DNA of 64,000 bases from Paenibacillus pabuli. GTDB taxonomy: Bacteria > Bacillota > Bacilli > Paenibacillales > Paenibacillaceae. Positions 17,892-26,802 of this stretch are shown here, in pieces (positions within the stretch are counted from its first letter, which is position 1; each line of letters begins with the position of its first letter). The notes below the pieces were generated by a model that was given only the letters and a program-made list of their open reading frames with translations, did no database searches and was not told where the DNA came from. The position numbers and the translations under genes were made by a program. The stretch is taken from positions 248,001-312,000 of the forward strand of contig NZ_CP073714.1 of NCBI RefSeq assembly GCF_023101145.1. Direction: 5' to 3'.

Positions 17892-18461
17892 GTGATTCAT
17901 ATGAAACAGGTACTGCCCGCCATTCGACTGTCTGTCGTGCTTATGCTGATTTGCGGTATTGTCTACCCAATGGTTACAACCGGAGTGGCGCAGCTGCTCT
18001 TCCCGAATCAGGCGAACGGCAGTCTGATTACAGCCAACGGAAAAACCATCGGTTCGTCGCTGCTGGCGCAGGAAATAAAATCGCCGGGGCTGTTCCAGCC
18101 CCGGGCGTCGAACGCCAACTATGATGGAACCGCATCGGCAGGTTCCAATCGTGCCGTCGCCTCGGAGGCGTATATTGTTGAAATGAAGGAAAAGGTGGCT
18201 CAGCTCAAGCAAGAGAATCCGGCCTTGCAGTACATTCCTGCAGATCTCGTGACAGGTTCTGGTTCCGGTCTTGATCCCGACCTTTCGCCCGAAGCGGCAA
18301 AAGCACAGATTCCGCGGATTAGCCTGGCAACGGGCCTAGGGGAGCAAGAGCTTGTCAAGATTGTGGAGGAACATACACAAGGGCGACAGCTGGGCATATT
18401 CGGTGAGCCGCGTGTGAATGTGACTGCTTTGAATCTGGCGTTGACGGCGGAGCTGAAATAA
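17892..18461 (+). CDS. kdpC: Potassium-transporting ATPase subunit KdpC
   Basis: A 189-aa subunit with one N-terminal transmembrane helix (LSVVLMLICGIVYPMVTTGV) and an outside domain. Family marks are NGSLITANGKTIGSSLLAQ, LFQPRASNANYDGTASAGSN and the end segment RQLGIFGEPRVNVTALNLAL. KdpC links KdpA and KdpB and increases ATP affinity. Start supported by GATGTGATTCAT with moderate strength. It closes the structural part of the operon; the sensor genes follow after 198 bases. Confidence 0.97.
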   Translation: MIHMKQVLPAIRLSVVLMLICGIVYPMVTTGVAQLLFPNQANGSLITANGKTIGSSLLAQEIKSPGLFQPRASNANYDGTASAGSNRAVASEAYIVEMKEKVAQLKQENPALQYIPADLVTGSGSGLDPDLSPEAAKAQIPRISLATGLGEQELVKIVEEHTQGRQLGIFGEPRVNVTALNLALTAELK

Positions 18462-18596
18462 CAGGCATCCTGTCCGGGTGGGGTTGAGGTGTTTTGGATA
18501 CAGGTTAAAGGGGTGTTGTTTTTCCCCAATCTACAATATACATGTTTGCATTGCACAGAAGATGCAGTTATCTTTACAGGATTCGTATCAGGCCTT

Positions 18597-18613
18597 CTTC
18601 CGAGCTTCGGAAG
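18597..18613 (+). terminator. Hairpin between kdpC and the sensor genes (weak terminator or attenuator)
   Basis: Seven-pair stem CTTCCGA / TCGGAAG with loop GCT, followed by a mixed rather than pure T stretch (GGGGCTTTCTCCATTTT). It probably reduces, rather than stops, read-through into the sensor genes. Confidence 0.5.
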
Positions 18614-18659
18614 GGGCTTTCTCCATTTTAAGTAAAGGTTATTGGGGGGAGTGAGCAGG

Positions 18660-20999
18660 ATGGAAGACAGCTTCAAGCGGAAGTCCCCGGAAGACATCTT
18701 GAAGATGATCACAAAGCTGCAGAAGGGCACCTTGAAGATCTATATCGGTCCCGTCAGCGGTTCAGGCAAAACGTATCATATGCTCAGGGAAGGAAACACA
18801 TTACGCCAGCAGGGGATCGATGTGGTCATCTGCGCTGTGTCGACCATGCAAAGACCGGAGACCGTGGAGCAGCTTGGCGAGTTGGAGCGGATTCCAAGCA
18901 TTCACTGGTCTCACTTGAAGGATGGTATGGAGATGAAGGATCTGAATCTGGATGCCCTGCTGGCACGTAATCCCGAGGTTGTGCTCGTTGACGGACTTGC
19001 TCATCGAAACCGGAAAGGGGCTCGTCATGCAACCAGGCTGGAAGACATTCAGTATTTGCTCAGGCACAACATCAGCGTCATCACAACAGTGAATGTATAT
19101 GAGCTGGAGGGATATACGGAGCTTGCACGCAAGCTTACGGGAATTGCAGCAGAGCATACCGTGCCTGCCGATACCCTTGAATTGGCCGATGAAGTGAAGC
19201 TGATCGATGTGACCCCGGAAACGGTTTTAAGCCGCCTCGCGGAGGGGCATCTTCGGGGATATGAGGGTGAAGCGGTGTTCCGGCATGGCAACTTGGGCAC
19301 TTTGCGTGAACTGGCGCTCCGGCTTGTCGCGGAAGGGGTTAACGAATCACTGCGTGAGCACCGGGAAGAGATGGGAATTACGGTTACGACAGGCATCATG
19401 GAACGCATTTTGGTATCCACTCAATATCACTGGAACGGGTCCATCTATATTCGGCGGGGACAGCAGATTGCGAAAAGATTAAACGGGGATCTGCATGCCG
19501 TGATCTTTCGCAATATGAAGCAGCCGCTATCCAAGGAAGCTGCTGTTTTTCGTCGCAACATGATCAAACTGGTGGAGAAATTCGGGGGACAGTTTGAAGA
19601 ATTGCCTGTGTTGCACCGCCGTAACATTCCATCTACGCTTGCACGCTACGCAGTCCAGCATCAGATTACCCGCATCGTTATGGGGCATTCACGGCATAGC
19701 CGCTGGCAGGAGCTGTGGCGGGGATCATTCGTTAATTCCTTGCTGCGAAGCGTGCGGGGTGTCGACCTGTTTCTGCTGGCGGATCGGGCACAGCATGAGG
19801 GCGAGCGGGTGCTTCCGACCCGATTGCCAGATACAGAAACTCCAACCTATCGCAGGTTAAGCGAACAGGAAATGAAGGCACAGATTGGTCAGATTCGGCG
19901 TGGCAAGTTCAAGGTATACATCGGTGCTGCGCCAGGTGTGGGAAAAACTTATATGATGCTCCGGGAAGGCAATGATTTGCTTCGCAAGGGCATCGACGTA
20001 CGGATTGGTCTGTTGGAGACGCATAATCGGACGGAGACGGTGGAGCAGATCGGCCAATTATCCATTATTCCACGGGATCAGCGGGTATACCAGGGGGTGC
20101 AGCTTGAGGAAATGGACACTGAAGCAATTCTTCGTCTATGTCCTGAAGTGGTATTGGTGGATGAGCTTGCGCATACGAATGTTCCAGGAAGCACGCAGCA
20201 AAAACGGTATGAAGATGTGCAAATCCTGTTGGATGCGGGCATCTCTGTCATCACCACCGTGAATGTACAGCATCTGGAAAGTCTGAACGATGCGGTGGAG
20301 CATATTACGGGAATCAGGGTCAGAGAGACAGTGCCGGATCAGGTTTTGCAGATGGCAGATGAGGTCCAGCTTATCGACGTGGCCCCCCAAGCCTTGCGAC
20401 AACGCATGCGGGAGGGTAAAATCTATGCAGCAGCCAAGGTGGAACAGGCGCTCGGTCATTTCTTTCGCATTGGCAATCTGATTGCCTTACGGGAACTTGC
20501 CCTGCGCGAATTGGCCGATGATGTGGATGAACGCCTGGAATCTCAGGACCACAAAAGTGCACTTCGTGGTCCCTGGCGCAGACAGGAAGCGGTCTTTGTC
20601 TGCGTAAGCTGTGATGGACATGCGGAACGGCTAATCCGCCGCGGATTCCGCACAGCCTATCGGTTAAAGGCGGTTTGGCATGTGCACCATGTTCACGTAG
20701 GCATGGTCATGAATGACGAAGTGAAAAGCCAGTTGGAGGAGCTGGAACAGCTGACCGTTCGACTGGGCGGCAAATTTCATATTCACCATAGCCAGAGGTT
20801 GAGAGATGTACCAGGTATTTTGGCGGGAAAAGCTTCTGAAGAAAAAGCAACGCAGTTGGTGGTTGGTCAAGCGAAACGGGTCTGGTGGCTGAACGGCTAT
20901 CGTGGAAAGGGAACGGTGGTCAGCAGGCTGGTGCGGTTATCCAGACATATGGACGTATTGATTGCTGCGGACTACGATTATGATCTGAGCGGGATGTGA
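18660..20999 (+). CDS. kdpD: Kinase-less KdpD input protein with two tandem sensor/Usp units
   Basis: A 779-aa soluble protein made of two copies of the KdpD N-terminal module. Copy 1: KdpD sensor domain about residues 20-230 with P-loop GPVSGSGKT (30-38), then a universal-stress (Usp) domain about 240-370. Copy 2: sensor domain about 405-615 with GAAPGVGKT (422-430), then a Usp domain about 640-765. Copy 1 has diverged at key places: PVSGSGKT for APGVGKT, and VDGLAH for VDELAH, which removes the conserved Glu. There is no transmembrane or kinase part; those are in the next gene, which overlaps by 4 bases. The ATG at 18660 fits GGGGGGAG at 18644-18651. KdpD-N normally senses ATP, potassium or c-di-AMP. 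Confidence 0.88.
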   Translation: MEDSFKRKSPEDILKMITKLQKGTLKIYIGPVSGSGKTYHMLREGNTLRQQGIDVVICAVSTMQRPETVEQLGELERIPSIHWSHLKDGMEMKDLNLDALLARNPEVVLVDGLAHRNRKGARHATRLEDIQYLLRHNISVITTVNVYELEGYTELARKLTGIAAEHTVPADTLELADEVKLIDVTPETVLSRLAEGHLRGYEGEAVFRHGNLGTLRELALRLVAEGVNESLREHREEMGITVTTGIMERILVSTQYHWNGSIYIRRGQQIAKRLNGDLHAVIFRNMKQPLSKEAAVFRRNMIKLVEKFGGQFEELPVLHRRNIPSTLARYAVQHQITRIVMGHSRHSRWQELWRGSFVNSLLRSVRGVDLFLLADRAQHEGERVLPTRLPDTETPTYRRLSEQEMKAQIGQIRRGKFKVYIGAAPGVGKTYMMLREGNDLLRKGIDVRIGLLETHNRTETVEQIGQLSIIPRDQRVYQGVQLEEMDTEAILRLCPEVVLVDELAHTNVPGSTQQKRYEDVQILLDAGISVITTVNVQHLESLNDAVEHITGIRVRETVPDQVLQMADEVQLIDVAPQALRQRMREGKIYAAAKVEQALGHFFRIGNLIALRELALRELADDVDERLESQDHKSALRGPWRRQEAVFVCVSCDGHAERLIRRGFRTAYRLKAVWHVHHVHVGMVMNDEVKSQLEELEQLTVRLGGKFHIHHSQRLRDVPGILAGKASEEKATQLVVGQAKRVWWLNGYRGKGTVVSRLVRLSRHMDVLIAADYDYDLSGM

Positions 21000-22588
21000 G
21001 ATGTGCTGTGTCTGAACGGAATAAAGGGGAAGATGTCTGGCTGAAGCTAAACCGTATTCCCAAATATATATGGGTAACCCTTGGCATCACATTGCTAACC
21101 ATTCTGCTTCATGTGATAGGTATTAGCGATGACCTGGTTAATGTGGGGCTAATTTATCTTTTTCCAGTATTGATCAGCGCTGTGTACTGGGGAATGGGTC
21201 CGGCCATATATGCAGCAAGTCTTAGCGTCGTTGCCTTTGATTTCTTTTTTGTTCCGCCGTATCTTAGTTTTACGGTTGAAGATTTAAGGTATATTTTCTC
21301 TTTTGTTGTGTATTTGGCGGTGGCGGTGTTAACGGCGAGTCTGGCAGGGCGTTTGCGGCAGCAGTTGGAGGTCGTGAAGCAGCGCGAGGCTACAACGAAT
21401 TCGCTGTATGCTTTAAGTCGTCAGATGACGGCTGTTACAGATTTGCATACCCTGCTTGGCAACATTGCGAGACAAGTGTCAATGACGCTTGGGGCTTCGG
21501 CGGCATTATATCTGCCAAATGTTCAAGGCGAACTCCAGGTTACCTCCTCTTCGAAGGATTCGGATTCAACATCCTGGGGGGAAGGGGAAGCCGAAGTTGC
21601 TATTGCCAGATGGGTATATAAACATGGCGAAATCGCCGGACGCGGGTCATCGAGCCTGCGGGAATCAGCGGGTCTGTATGTACCGCTGCGTACAGAGGAT
21701 CAGATTCATGGGGTGCTCGCCGTGAATCTGGAATCCAGCGATCTTCAGGAGCAGCGGGAAGAGCTGCGTTTGCTGGAAGCGTGCGGCGGGCTGGCAGCAA
21801 GCGCCATTGCCCGTGTCAAGCTGGCCGAAGAAGCGAGAATTGCGCAGGTAACGGCTGAATCGGAACGAATTCGTACCGCTTTGCTGGACTCGGTATCCCA
21901 TGAGCTGCGCACACCCCTTACGGCTATCATTGGTTCTGCTACGGGCCTGCTGGAGAATGATTCTCTTTTTGCCCCGGAGGATCGAAAAGAATTGACTGGA
22001 AATATCCGGGATGGAGCGCTGCGCATGAACAGGCTGGTAACCAACTTGCTGGGCATGGTGAAGCTGGAGAGCGGCATGCTGCAGCTGCGCAGGAAATGGT
22101 GCGATGTAGGCGACATGATCGGTATTGTGTTATCCCAGGTTCAGCAATTTATTCAGCACCGTCGCATTCGGGTGGAATTGCCGGATCAGCCGTCATTTGT
22201 ATCCGGCGATGAGGTTTTGCTGGAGCAGGTTCTGGTCAATGTGATCAGCAATGCCATCAAATATTCACCAGAGGACAGTGAGATCGTCATTACGGTGAAG
22301 GTGGATGATCTGCATGGACGAATGACCATTGTGGTGGCTGATACGGGTGTGGGGATTCCGGAAGCAGACCGTGAGCGGGTGTTTGAAAAGTTTTATCGTT
22401 CCGAATCGTCACGGCATGTGACAGGTACGGGACTTGGGCTTGCCATCTGTAGAGGAATCGTCGAAGTTCACGGAGGTACGATCACCGCAGAACCGAATCC
22501 GGGAGGCGGGACGCGGGTATGCATCTGTTTGCCCATAGAGGAACCCGAAGCATCATTCACGTATATGGGACAAGGAGAGGAAGAATGA
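20996..22588 (+). CDS. kdpD: KdpD-type sensor histidine kinase lacking the cytosolic input domain
   Basis: A 530-aa kinase equal to the C-terminal half of standard KdpD. Four transmembrane helices of the DUF4118 type lie at about residues 20-115 (including PAIYAASLSVVAFDFFFVPP), then a GAF-like domain of about 140-275, a phosphoacceptor DSVSHELRTPLTAIIGS, and an ATPase part with NVISNAIKYSPED, DTGVGIP and GTGLGLAICRG. The start is a GTG overlapping the previous stop (GTGA), so the two halves are translationally coupled; a further GTG at 21008 is possible. It should work with the upstream input protein and phosphorylate KdpE. Confidence 0.9.
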   Translation: MRCAVSERNKGEDVWLKLNRIPKYIWVTLGITLLTILLHVIGISDDLVNVGLIYLFPVLISAVYWGMGPAIYAASLSVVAFDFFFVPPYLSFTVEDLRYIFSFVVYLAVAVLTASLAGRLRQQLEVVKQREATTNSLYALSRQMTAVTDLHTLLGNIARQVSMTLGASAALYLPNVQGELQVTSSSKDSDSTSWGEGEAEVAIARWVYKHGEIAGRGSSSLRESAGLYVPLRTEDQIHGVLAVNLESSDLQEQREELRLLEACGGLAASAIARVKLAEEARIAQVTAESERIRTALLDSVSHELRTPLTAIIGSATGLLENDSLFAPEDRKELTGNIRDGALRMNRLVTNLLGMVKLESGMLQLRRKWCDVGDMIGIVLSQVQQFIQHRRIRVELPDQPSFVSGDEVLLEQVLVNVISNAIKYSPEDSEIVITVKVDDLHGRMTIVVADTGVGIPEADRERVFEKFYRSESSRHVTGTGLGLAICRGIVEVHGGTITAEPNPGGGTRVCICLPIEEPEASFTYMGQGEEE

Positions 22589-22589
22589 C

Positions 22590-23288
22590 ATGACGGCAAC
22601 GCAAGGCGCGCGCATATTAATTGTGGATGATGAACCACAAATCCGTAAACTGCTGAAGGTCACGCTTCAGGCGCACCAATTTGAGATTCATGAATGCGCC
22701 GACGGTGAAGAAGCGGTCATTCAGGCGAGCATCGTGCATCCTGATCTGATCGTGCTTGATCTGGGCTTGCCCGGTATATCCGGGATGGATGTACTTCAGC
22801 GGATACGTGAATGGTCGCAGGTACCGGTCATTGTGCTGACTGCAAAGGATCGCGAAGAGGATAAAATCGCTGCACTGGATGGCGGGGCGGATGATTATGT
22901 CACCAAACCCTTTGGCATGGGCGAGCTTGTTGCCCGTATTCGGGTTGCTCTTCGCCATGTAGCCAAAACGACGGATGAGCCGGTATTGCGTTTTGGTCCA
23001 CTTAAGATTGATCTGGCTCAGAGACAGGTTGATTTGGATGGATCCCCCGTAAAATTGACACCAACCGAGTATGAAATGCTGAAGGTACTTGCAACCCATG
23101 CAGGCAAAATTATTACCCAGCGGCAGCTGCTGCAACAAGTGTGGGGAGGGCATCATCATGAATCGGACAGCCATTATTTGCGGGTATATGTCGGACATTT
23201 GCGCAAAAAATTGCAGGAAGATCCCACACGTCCCCGTTTTATTCAGACCGAGCCGGGAATCGGCTATCGTTTTCTGCTTCAGGATTAG
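22590..23288 (+). CDS. kdpE: Response regulator KdpE
   Basis: A 232-aa OmpR/PhoB-type regulator. The receiver begins RILIVDDEPQIRKLL, with the phospho-accepting Asp in DLIVLDLGLPG and the lysine in DDYVTKPFG. The winged-helix domain includes LTPTEYEMLKVLATHAGKI and YLRVYVGHLRKKL. It starts 1 base after the kinase stop. When phosphorylated it should activate the kdp promoter, where a KdpE-like operator is visible at 13608-13653. No terminator follows before the convergent kinase gene. Confidence 0.95.
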   Translation: MTATQGARILIVDDEPQIRKLLKVTLQAHQFEIHECADGEEAVIQASIVHPDLIVLDLGLPGISGMDVLQRIREWSQVPVIVLTAKDREEDKIAALDGGADDYVTKPFGMGELVARIRVALRHVAKTTDEPVLRFGPLKIDLAQRQVDLDGSPVKLTPTEYEMLKVLATHAGKIITQRQLLQQVWGGHHHESDSHYLRVYVGHLRKKLQEDPTRPRFIQTEPGIGYRFLLQD

Positions 23289-23345
23289 AGCTGTGATCTG
23301 TATTCGTGAAAAAGCGGTTGGAGCCGGAATCTGTACTGTATTCAG

Positions 23346-24605
23346 TTATTTCAAGTTCATTTTTTTTCGTGGAAAAAATAGCTGAACCTCTGTGCCTGCT
23401 GCAATCTCGGAGTGCACACGGATGGTTCCACCGTGCACGTCAGCAATCCAGCGAGCGATGGATAACCCGAGACCGGTACCGCCTTCCATACGTGACCTTA
23501 CCTTATCTCCGCGATAGAATCGTTCAAAAATATAAGGAAGATCCTCTTTGGATATGCCTATTCCCGTGTCGGATATGCTGATAGACACCTCATTGGATTG
23601 AACACGTCCTGTAATCCGGATCTGACCGTCTACCGGAGTATATTTTAGTGCATTATCCAGAAGGATGATGAGCAGTTGACGTATGCGTCCACGATCTCCC
23701 CACATCCACAGTGGCTCATCGATCTCCGTCTCAATCTGGATATCCTTGGTCACAGCCAGCAGTTTGAATTGCTCAGCCAATTCAAGCAGTACATGATCCA
23801 GCCGAATCATGGCGGAATCAATCTGCAACTGGTTGGAATCGGTGCGAGCGAGTGTAAGCAGGTTGTCCAGCAGCTTGCTCATCCGTTTGCTTTCCTGAAG
23901 AATAACGGCAATATGGGGGCTTTCCTCTTCAATGGACCGAGTCGGATGTTGAAGCAACAATTCCGTCTCCGCATGGATAATTGCTGTAGGTGTCCGCAGT
24001 TCGTGCGAGGCATCGGCAACAAAGCGCTGCTGCTTTTCCCAAGATCTTCGGATTGGTACAAGCGCTCGGCCCGCAAGAAATAATCCGGCGAGAAGCGATA
24101 TAAGCACACCGGATATAACCCCCATCGCAAGATCACGCAACAACGAATTCAGCGTATGATTCACATCCTCCAAGCTCCTGACAATACTTACGGTTACGGT
24201 GCTATCCGTTTCCTTGGCGAGGATACGTGTCCGAAGAACTCGGTAGTTATGATCACGCAATCTCAAGGTTTGGGGTGAGTGCACTTCAGCTAGATGTTGA
24301 AAGAGAATGGCTGTCTCCGGCGTAAATGACTGGCGTGGCATTTGACCCAGCAATCGTCCCTCATGATCCCAGAAAAGATAGGTTGTGCGCTCATCCTGCT
24401 GCGGATCTGAGTTGGCAGACTCCAGCAGTTCAGACAGACTATAAAAAGATTGAATCCGGAGTTTAGCCTGCTCCAAAATTTCATCCATATCATGGAGCAA
24501 TCGAAATCGCATATGAACATACAGCAGGGAACCCAAAACCGTAAGTACTAGCAGAAACACAACGGTGTTTAGTATGACCAATCTTCGGCGAATGTGATTA
24601 AACAT
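23346..24605 (-). CDS. Sensor histidine kinase of an OmpR-type two-component pair
   Basis: A 419-aa membrane kinase: transmembrane helix at about residues 8-30 (LVILNTVVFLLVLTVLGSLL), an outside sensor of about 120 residues, a second helix (GVISGVLISLLAGLFLAG), phosphoacceptor FVADASHELRTPTAIIH, and an ATPase domain with LIILLDNALKYTP, DTGIGI and GTGLGLSIARW. The ATG at 24605 overlaps the response-regulator stop by 8 bases, with AAAGGGGCG before it. The pair is divergent from the FMN-binding/ApbE/RnfD genes and most likely controls them. Signal unknown. Confidence 0.9.
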   Translation of the reverse strand: MFNHIRRRLVILNTVVFLLVLTVLGSLLYVHMRFRLLHDMDEILEQAKLRIQSFYSLSELLESANSDPQQDERTTYLFWDHEGRLLGQMPRQSFTPETAILFQHLAEVHSPQTLRLRDHNYRVLRTRILAKETDSTVTVSIVRSLEDVNHTLNSLLRDLAMGVISGVLISLLAGLFLAGRALVPIRRSWEKQQRFVADASHELRTPTAIIHAETELLLQHPTRSIEEESPHIAVILQESKRMSKLLDNLLTLARTDSNQLQIDSAMIRLDHVLLELAEQFKLLAVTKDIQIETEIDEPLWMWGDRGRIRQLLIILLDNALKYTPVDGQIRITGRVQSNEVSISISDTGIGISKEDLPYIFERFYRGDKVRSRMEGGTGLGLSIARWIADVHGGTIRVHSEIAAGTEVQLFFPRKKMNLK

Positions 24606-25281
24606 AAGGCGCCCCTTTAAATAAATATCCGATACCACGTACCGTCTGGAGTGAAAGATCCGCATCGCTACCTGCCAGTTTTTTTCGCAGGTGATGAATA
24701 TATACATCTACAGCACTGGTAGCTGAGCCAGAGTCAAATCCCCATACGCGGTCGAAAATTTGTTCCCTGGTCAGAATTTGATCCTTATGACACATCAAAA
24801 ACTCCAGCAATTTATATTCTGTCGTGGTTAGATTCAGTTGGTTTTCTCCGTTATAAGCTTCTTTGGTAGCAGACACCAAACGGATTGGCCCCCAAACCAG
24901 CTCTCCTTCTTGACCGAGCGTACCATGTCTTCTTAACACCGCTCTTGTGCGAGCCATTAATTCCGAGACTGCAAAGGGCTTTGTTACATAATCATCCGCT
25001 CCTGCATCCAGACCGGCTACCCGGTCCTCGACGGCATCTCTGGCAGTAACAAGGATAATGGGGACCCGATTGGACTGGGATCTCAGTTTTTTTACAATCT
25101 CCACCCCGCTAAGACCAGGAAGCATGACATCCAAAATGATCAGATCATGAATGGCCTGCTCAGCCAAATAATAGCCTTCATCCCCGGTCTCGACACCATC
25201 TGTCACAAATGACTCATTCTCAAAAATATCACGAATGGCCCTCAGCAGGGATGGGTCATCCTCTATGATAAGTACTCGCAT
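24598..25281 (-). CDS. OmpR/PhoB-family response regulator
   Basis: A 227-aa regulator. The receiver starts MRVLIIEDDPSLLRAI; the phospho-Asp is in DLIILDVMLPG and the Lys in DDYVTKPFA. The winged helix includes LTTTEYKLLEFLMCHKDQIL and DVYIHHLRKKL. The start at 25281 has GGTGGAGG about 5 bases upstream. It overlaps its cognate kinase gene. The intergenic region toward the FMN-binding gene carries 10-bp-spaced direct repeats typical of this regulator class. Confidence 0.92.
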   Translation of the reverse strand: MRVLIIEDDPSLLRAIRDIFENESFVTDGVETGDEGYYLAEQAIHDLIILDVMLPGLSGVEIVKKLRSQSNRVPIILVTARDAVEDRVAGLDAGADDYVTKPFAVSELMARTRAVLRRHGTLGQEGELVWGPIRLVSATKEAYNGENQLNLTTTEYKLLEFLMCHKDQILTREQIFDRVWGFDSGSATSAVDVYIHHLRKKLAGSDADLSLQTVRGIGYLFKGAPYV

Positions 25282-25319
25282 CAAACCTCCACCTTTCACC
25301 ATTCCAATAATGTGTGGAT

Positions 25320-25352
25320 TTTAAGAAAATTTAAATAATTCGCTCCTATACT
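25320..25352 (+). promoter_or_regulatory. Direct-repeat operator and promoter of the flavin module
   Basis: TTTAAG at 25320-25325 and TTTAAA at 25330-25335 are 10 bp apart, the spacing OmpR-type dimers use. They overlap the -35 position of a promoter whose -10 is TATACT (25347-25352). This fits class II activation by the divergent response regulator. Inferred, not proven. Confidence 0.5.
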
Positions 25353-25402
25353 GAAATTATCGACAACGTCTTACAGCGTTCATTCGTACTGGAGGAATAT
25401 AA

Positions 25403-25900
25403 ATGGCGAAGATGGACAAAAAATGGGTTGTATTATGTTCGACTGCAGTGGCTGCCGTATATGCAACAGGTTATTTTATAACAGAGACTGAGGCTGTCAT
25501 ACAACCGTCATTACAGCAAAATCAAGTTAACACTCTGACAAATCAGATGTCAACTGGAAGCAATAGTGAAACATCCAGAACTGCGGTTACAGCTAATGAG
25601 GTGAAGTCGACAGATAAGGTGCAGCAAACAAGTGTTTATCGGGATGGAGTTTACGAGGGAATAGGGAGCAATCGTCGCGGTTCCATCCAGGTGACTGTTA
25701 CTATACAGAAAGACAAAATCACAGATGTGGAAATAAGTCAGTTTGCCATGCATTACTCCGAGCAGGACGTGGTGAATATGCCAGATGAAGTCATGAACAA
25801 ACAGAGTGCACAAGTGAATAATGTTTCCGGGGCCACATACAGCACTGAAGCATTCTCATCCGCTGTACAGGATGCACTGGATCAGGCGCGCAACACATGA
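25403..25900 (+). CDS. Membrane-anchored FMN-binding domain protein (RnfG/NqrC-like, covalent FMN)
   Basis: A 165-aa protein with one N-terminal hydrophobic segment (WVVLCSTAVAAVYATGYFI), a Ser/Thr/Gln-rich linker of about 45 residues, and an FMN-binding domain from about residue 78 (YRDGVYEGIGSNRRGSIQVT) to the end. The motif SGAT at 142-145 (NVSGATYSTEAF) is the flavinylation site, where ApbE attaches FMN to Thr145. The domain should lie outside the cell. GGAGGAATATAA precedes the ATG. The stop overlaps the apbE start by 4 bases. It should pass electrons between the membrane partner encoded downstream and an outside acceptor or donor. Confidence 0.9.
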   Translation: MAKMDKKWVVLCSTAVAAVYATGYFITETEAVIQPSLQQNQVNTLTNQMSTGSNSETSRTAVTANEVKSTDKVQQTSVYRDGVYEGIGSNRRGSIQVTVTIQKDKITDVEISQFAMHYSEQDVVNMPDEVMNKQSAQVNNVSGATYSTEAFSSAVQDALDQARNT

Positions 25901-26802
25901 TAATGAGAAAAAGGAAGCTTTTTATGGATACCGTAGTCGATATCCAGGTGGTCACAGGGTCAGAGACAAGTTCATTATCTGAATCGGTAGTGTCCAAGAT
26001 CGATCGTGCCTTTAATGCCTTTCGACATGTGGAACAGGCGTGTAGTCGGTTCAGTTCAGACAGTGAGTTGATGAAAGCATGCACACAGATTGCAATCCCG
26101 GTCGGAATCAGTCCGTTTCTGTTTGAGCCCCTGAAGCTGGCCTTGGACATGGCTGAATGGACTAAAGGTGTATTTGATCCAACGATTGGAAAAATGATGG
26201 AGATGCACGGTTTTAACCGTCATTATCTGACGCAGCGGCGCATGAACAGCTTTGTTGCAGAGACTGTGAACTACCAGGACATCGTACTTGATGAATTCAA
26301 TCACACCCTCATGCTGCGAAGACCATTGGTCATAGATCTGGGTGCGGTAGCCAAAGGATTTGCTATTGACCTGGCTGCGCAGGAATTGCAAGGTTTTGAC
26401 GGTTTTGTTGTGAATGCGGGCGGGGATATCTATGCAGGAGGATTGAATGAGCGAGGGGAGCCCTGGGAAATCGGGATACAACATCCCGAACATAAAGGGG
26501 AGGTTATTTGCTCCCTGACCCTTTCCAATGAAGCCGCTTGTACTTCCGGAAGTTATGAGCGAAGGAGTGCAATAACCGATGATATCCATCATCTGATTGA
26601 TCCGGTAACTGGACACTCTCCAAAGGAGTGGGTCAGTTCGACTGTCATTGCACCGTATGCGATGATGGCAGATGTTTTTTCAAGTGCAGTGATGTTGCTG
26701 GGAATGGAAGACGGAAGGAAGTTAATCCATCTGGCCGATGTGCGGGCAATTTTGATTACTTCAGATTTACAACTTATTCGGGAAGGAGGCGTATGGAAGT
26801 GA
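25897..26802 (+). CDS. apbE: ApbE-type FAD:protein FMN transferase
   Basis: A 301-aa enzyme that transfers FMN from FAD to a Thr in an SGAT-type motif. Family marks are MDTVVDIQV near the start, SRFSSDSEL, GVFDPTIGKMMEMHGF, VIDLGAVAKGFAID, VVNAGGDIYAGG, WEIGIQHPE and DDIHHLIDPVTGHSP, with metal ligands in the last region. Unlike most ApbE proteins it shows no signal peptide or lipobox: the N-terminus (MIMRKRKLFMDTVV) runs directly into the domain. Its obvious substrate is the FMN-binding protein encoded just upstream. It overlaps the following membrane protein gene by 10 bases. Confidence 0.93.
   Translation: MIMRKRKLFMDTVVDIQVVTGSETSSLSESVVSKIDRAFNAFRHVEQACSRFSSDSELMKACTQIAIPVGISPFLFEPLKLALDMAEWTKGVFDPTIGKMMEMHGFNRHYLTQRRMNSFVAETVNYQDIVLDEFNHTLMLRRPLVIDLGAVAKGFAIDLAAQELQGFDGFVVNAGGDIYAGGLNERGEPWEIGIQHPEHKGEVICSLTLSNEAACTSGSYERRSAITDDIHHLIDPVTGHSPKEWVSSTVIAPYAMMADVFSSAVMLLGMEDGRKLIHLADVRAILITSDLQLIREGGVWK

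Noticed and set aside
26628..26792. N-terminal extension of the RnfD-like protein
   Set aside because: It is an alternative-frame reading of apbE rich in Cys and Arg; GGAAGGAGGC marks the start at 26793.
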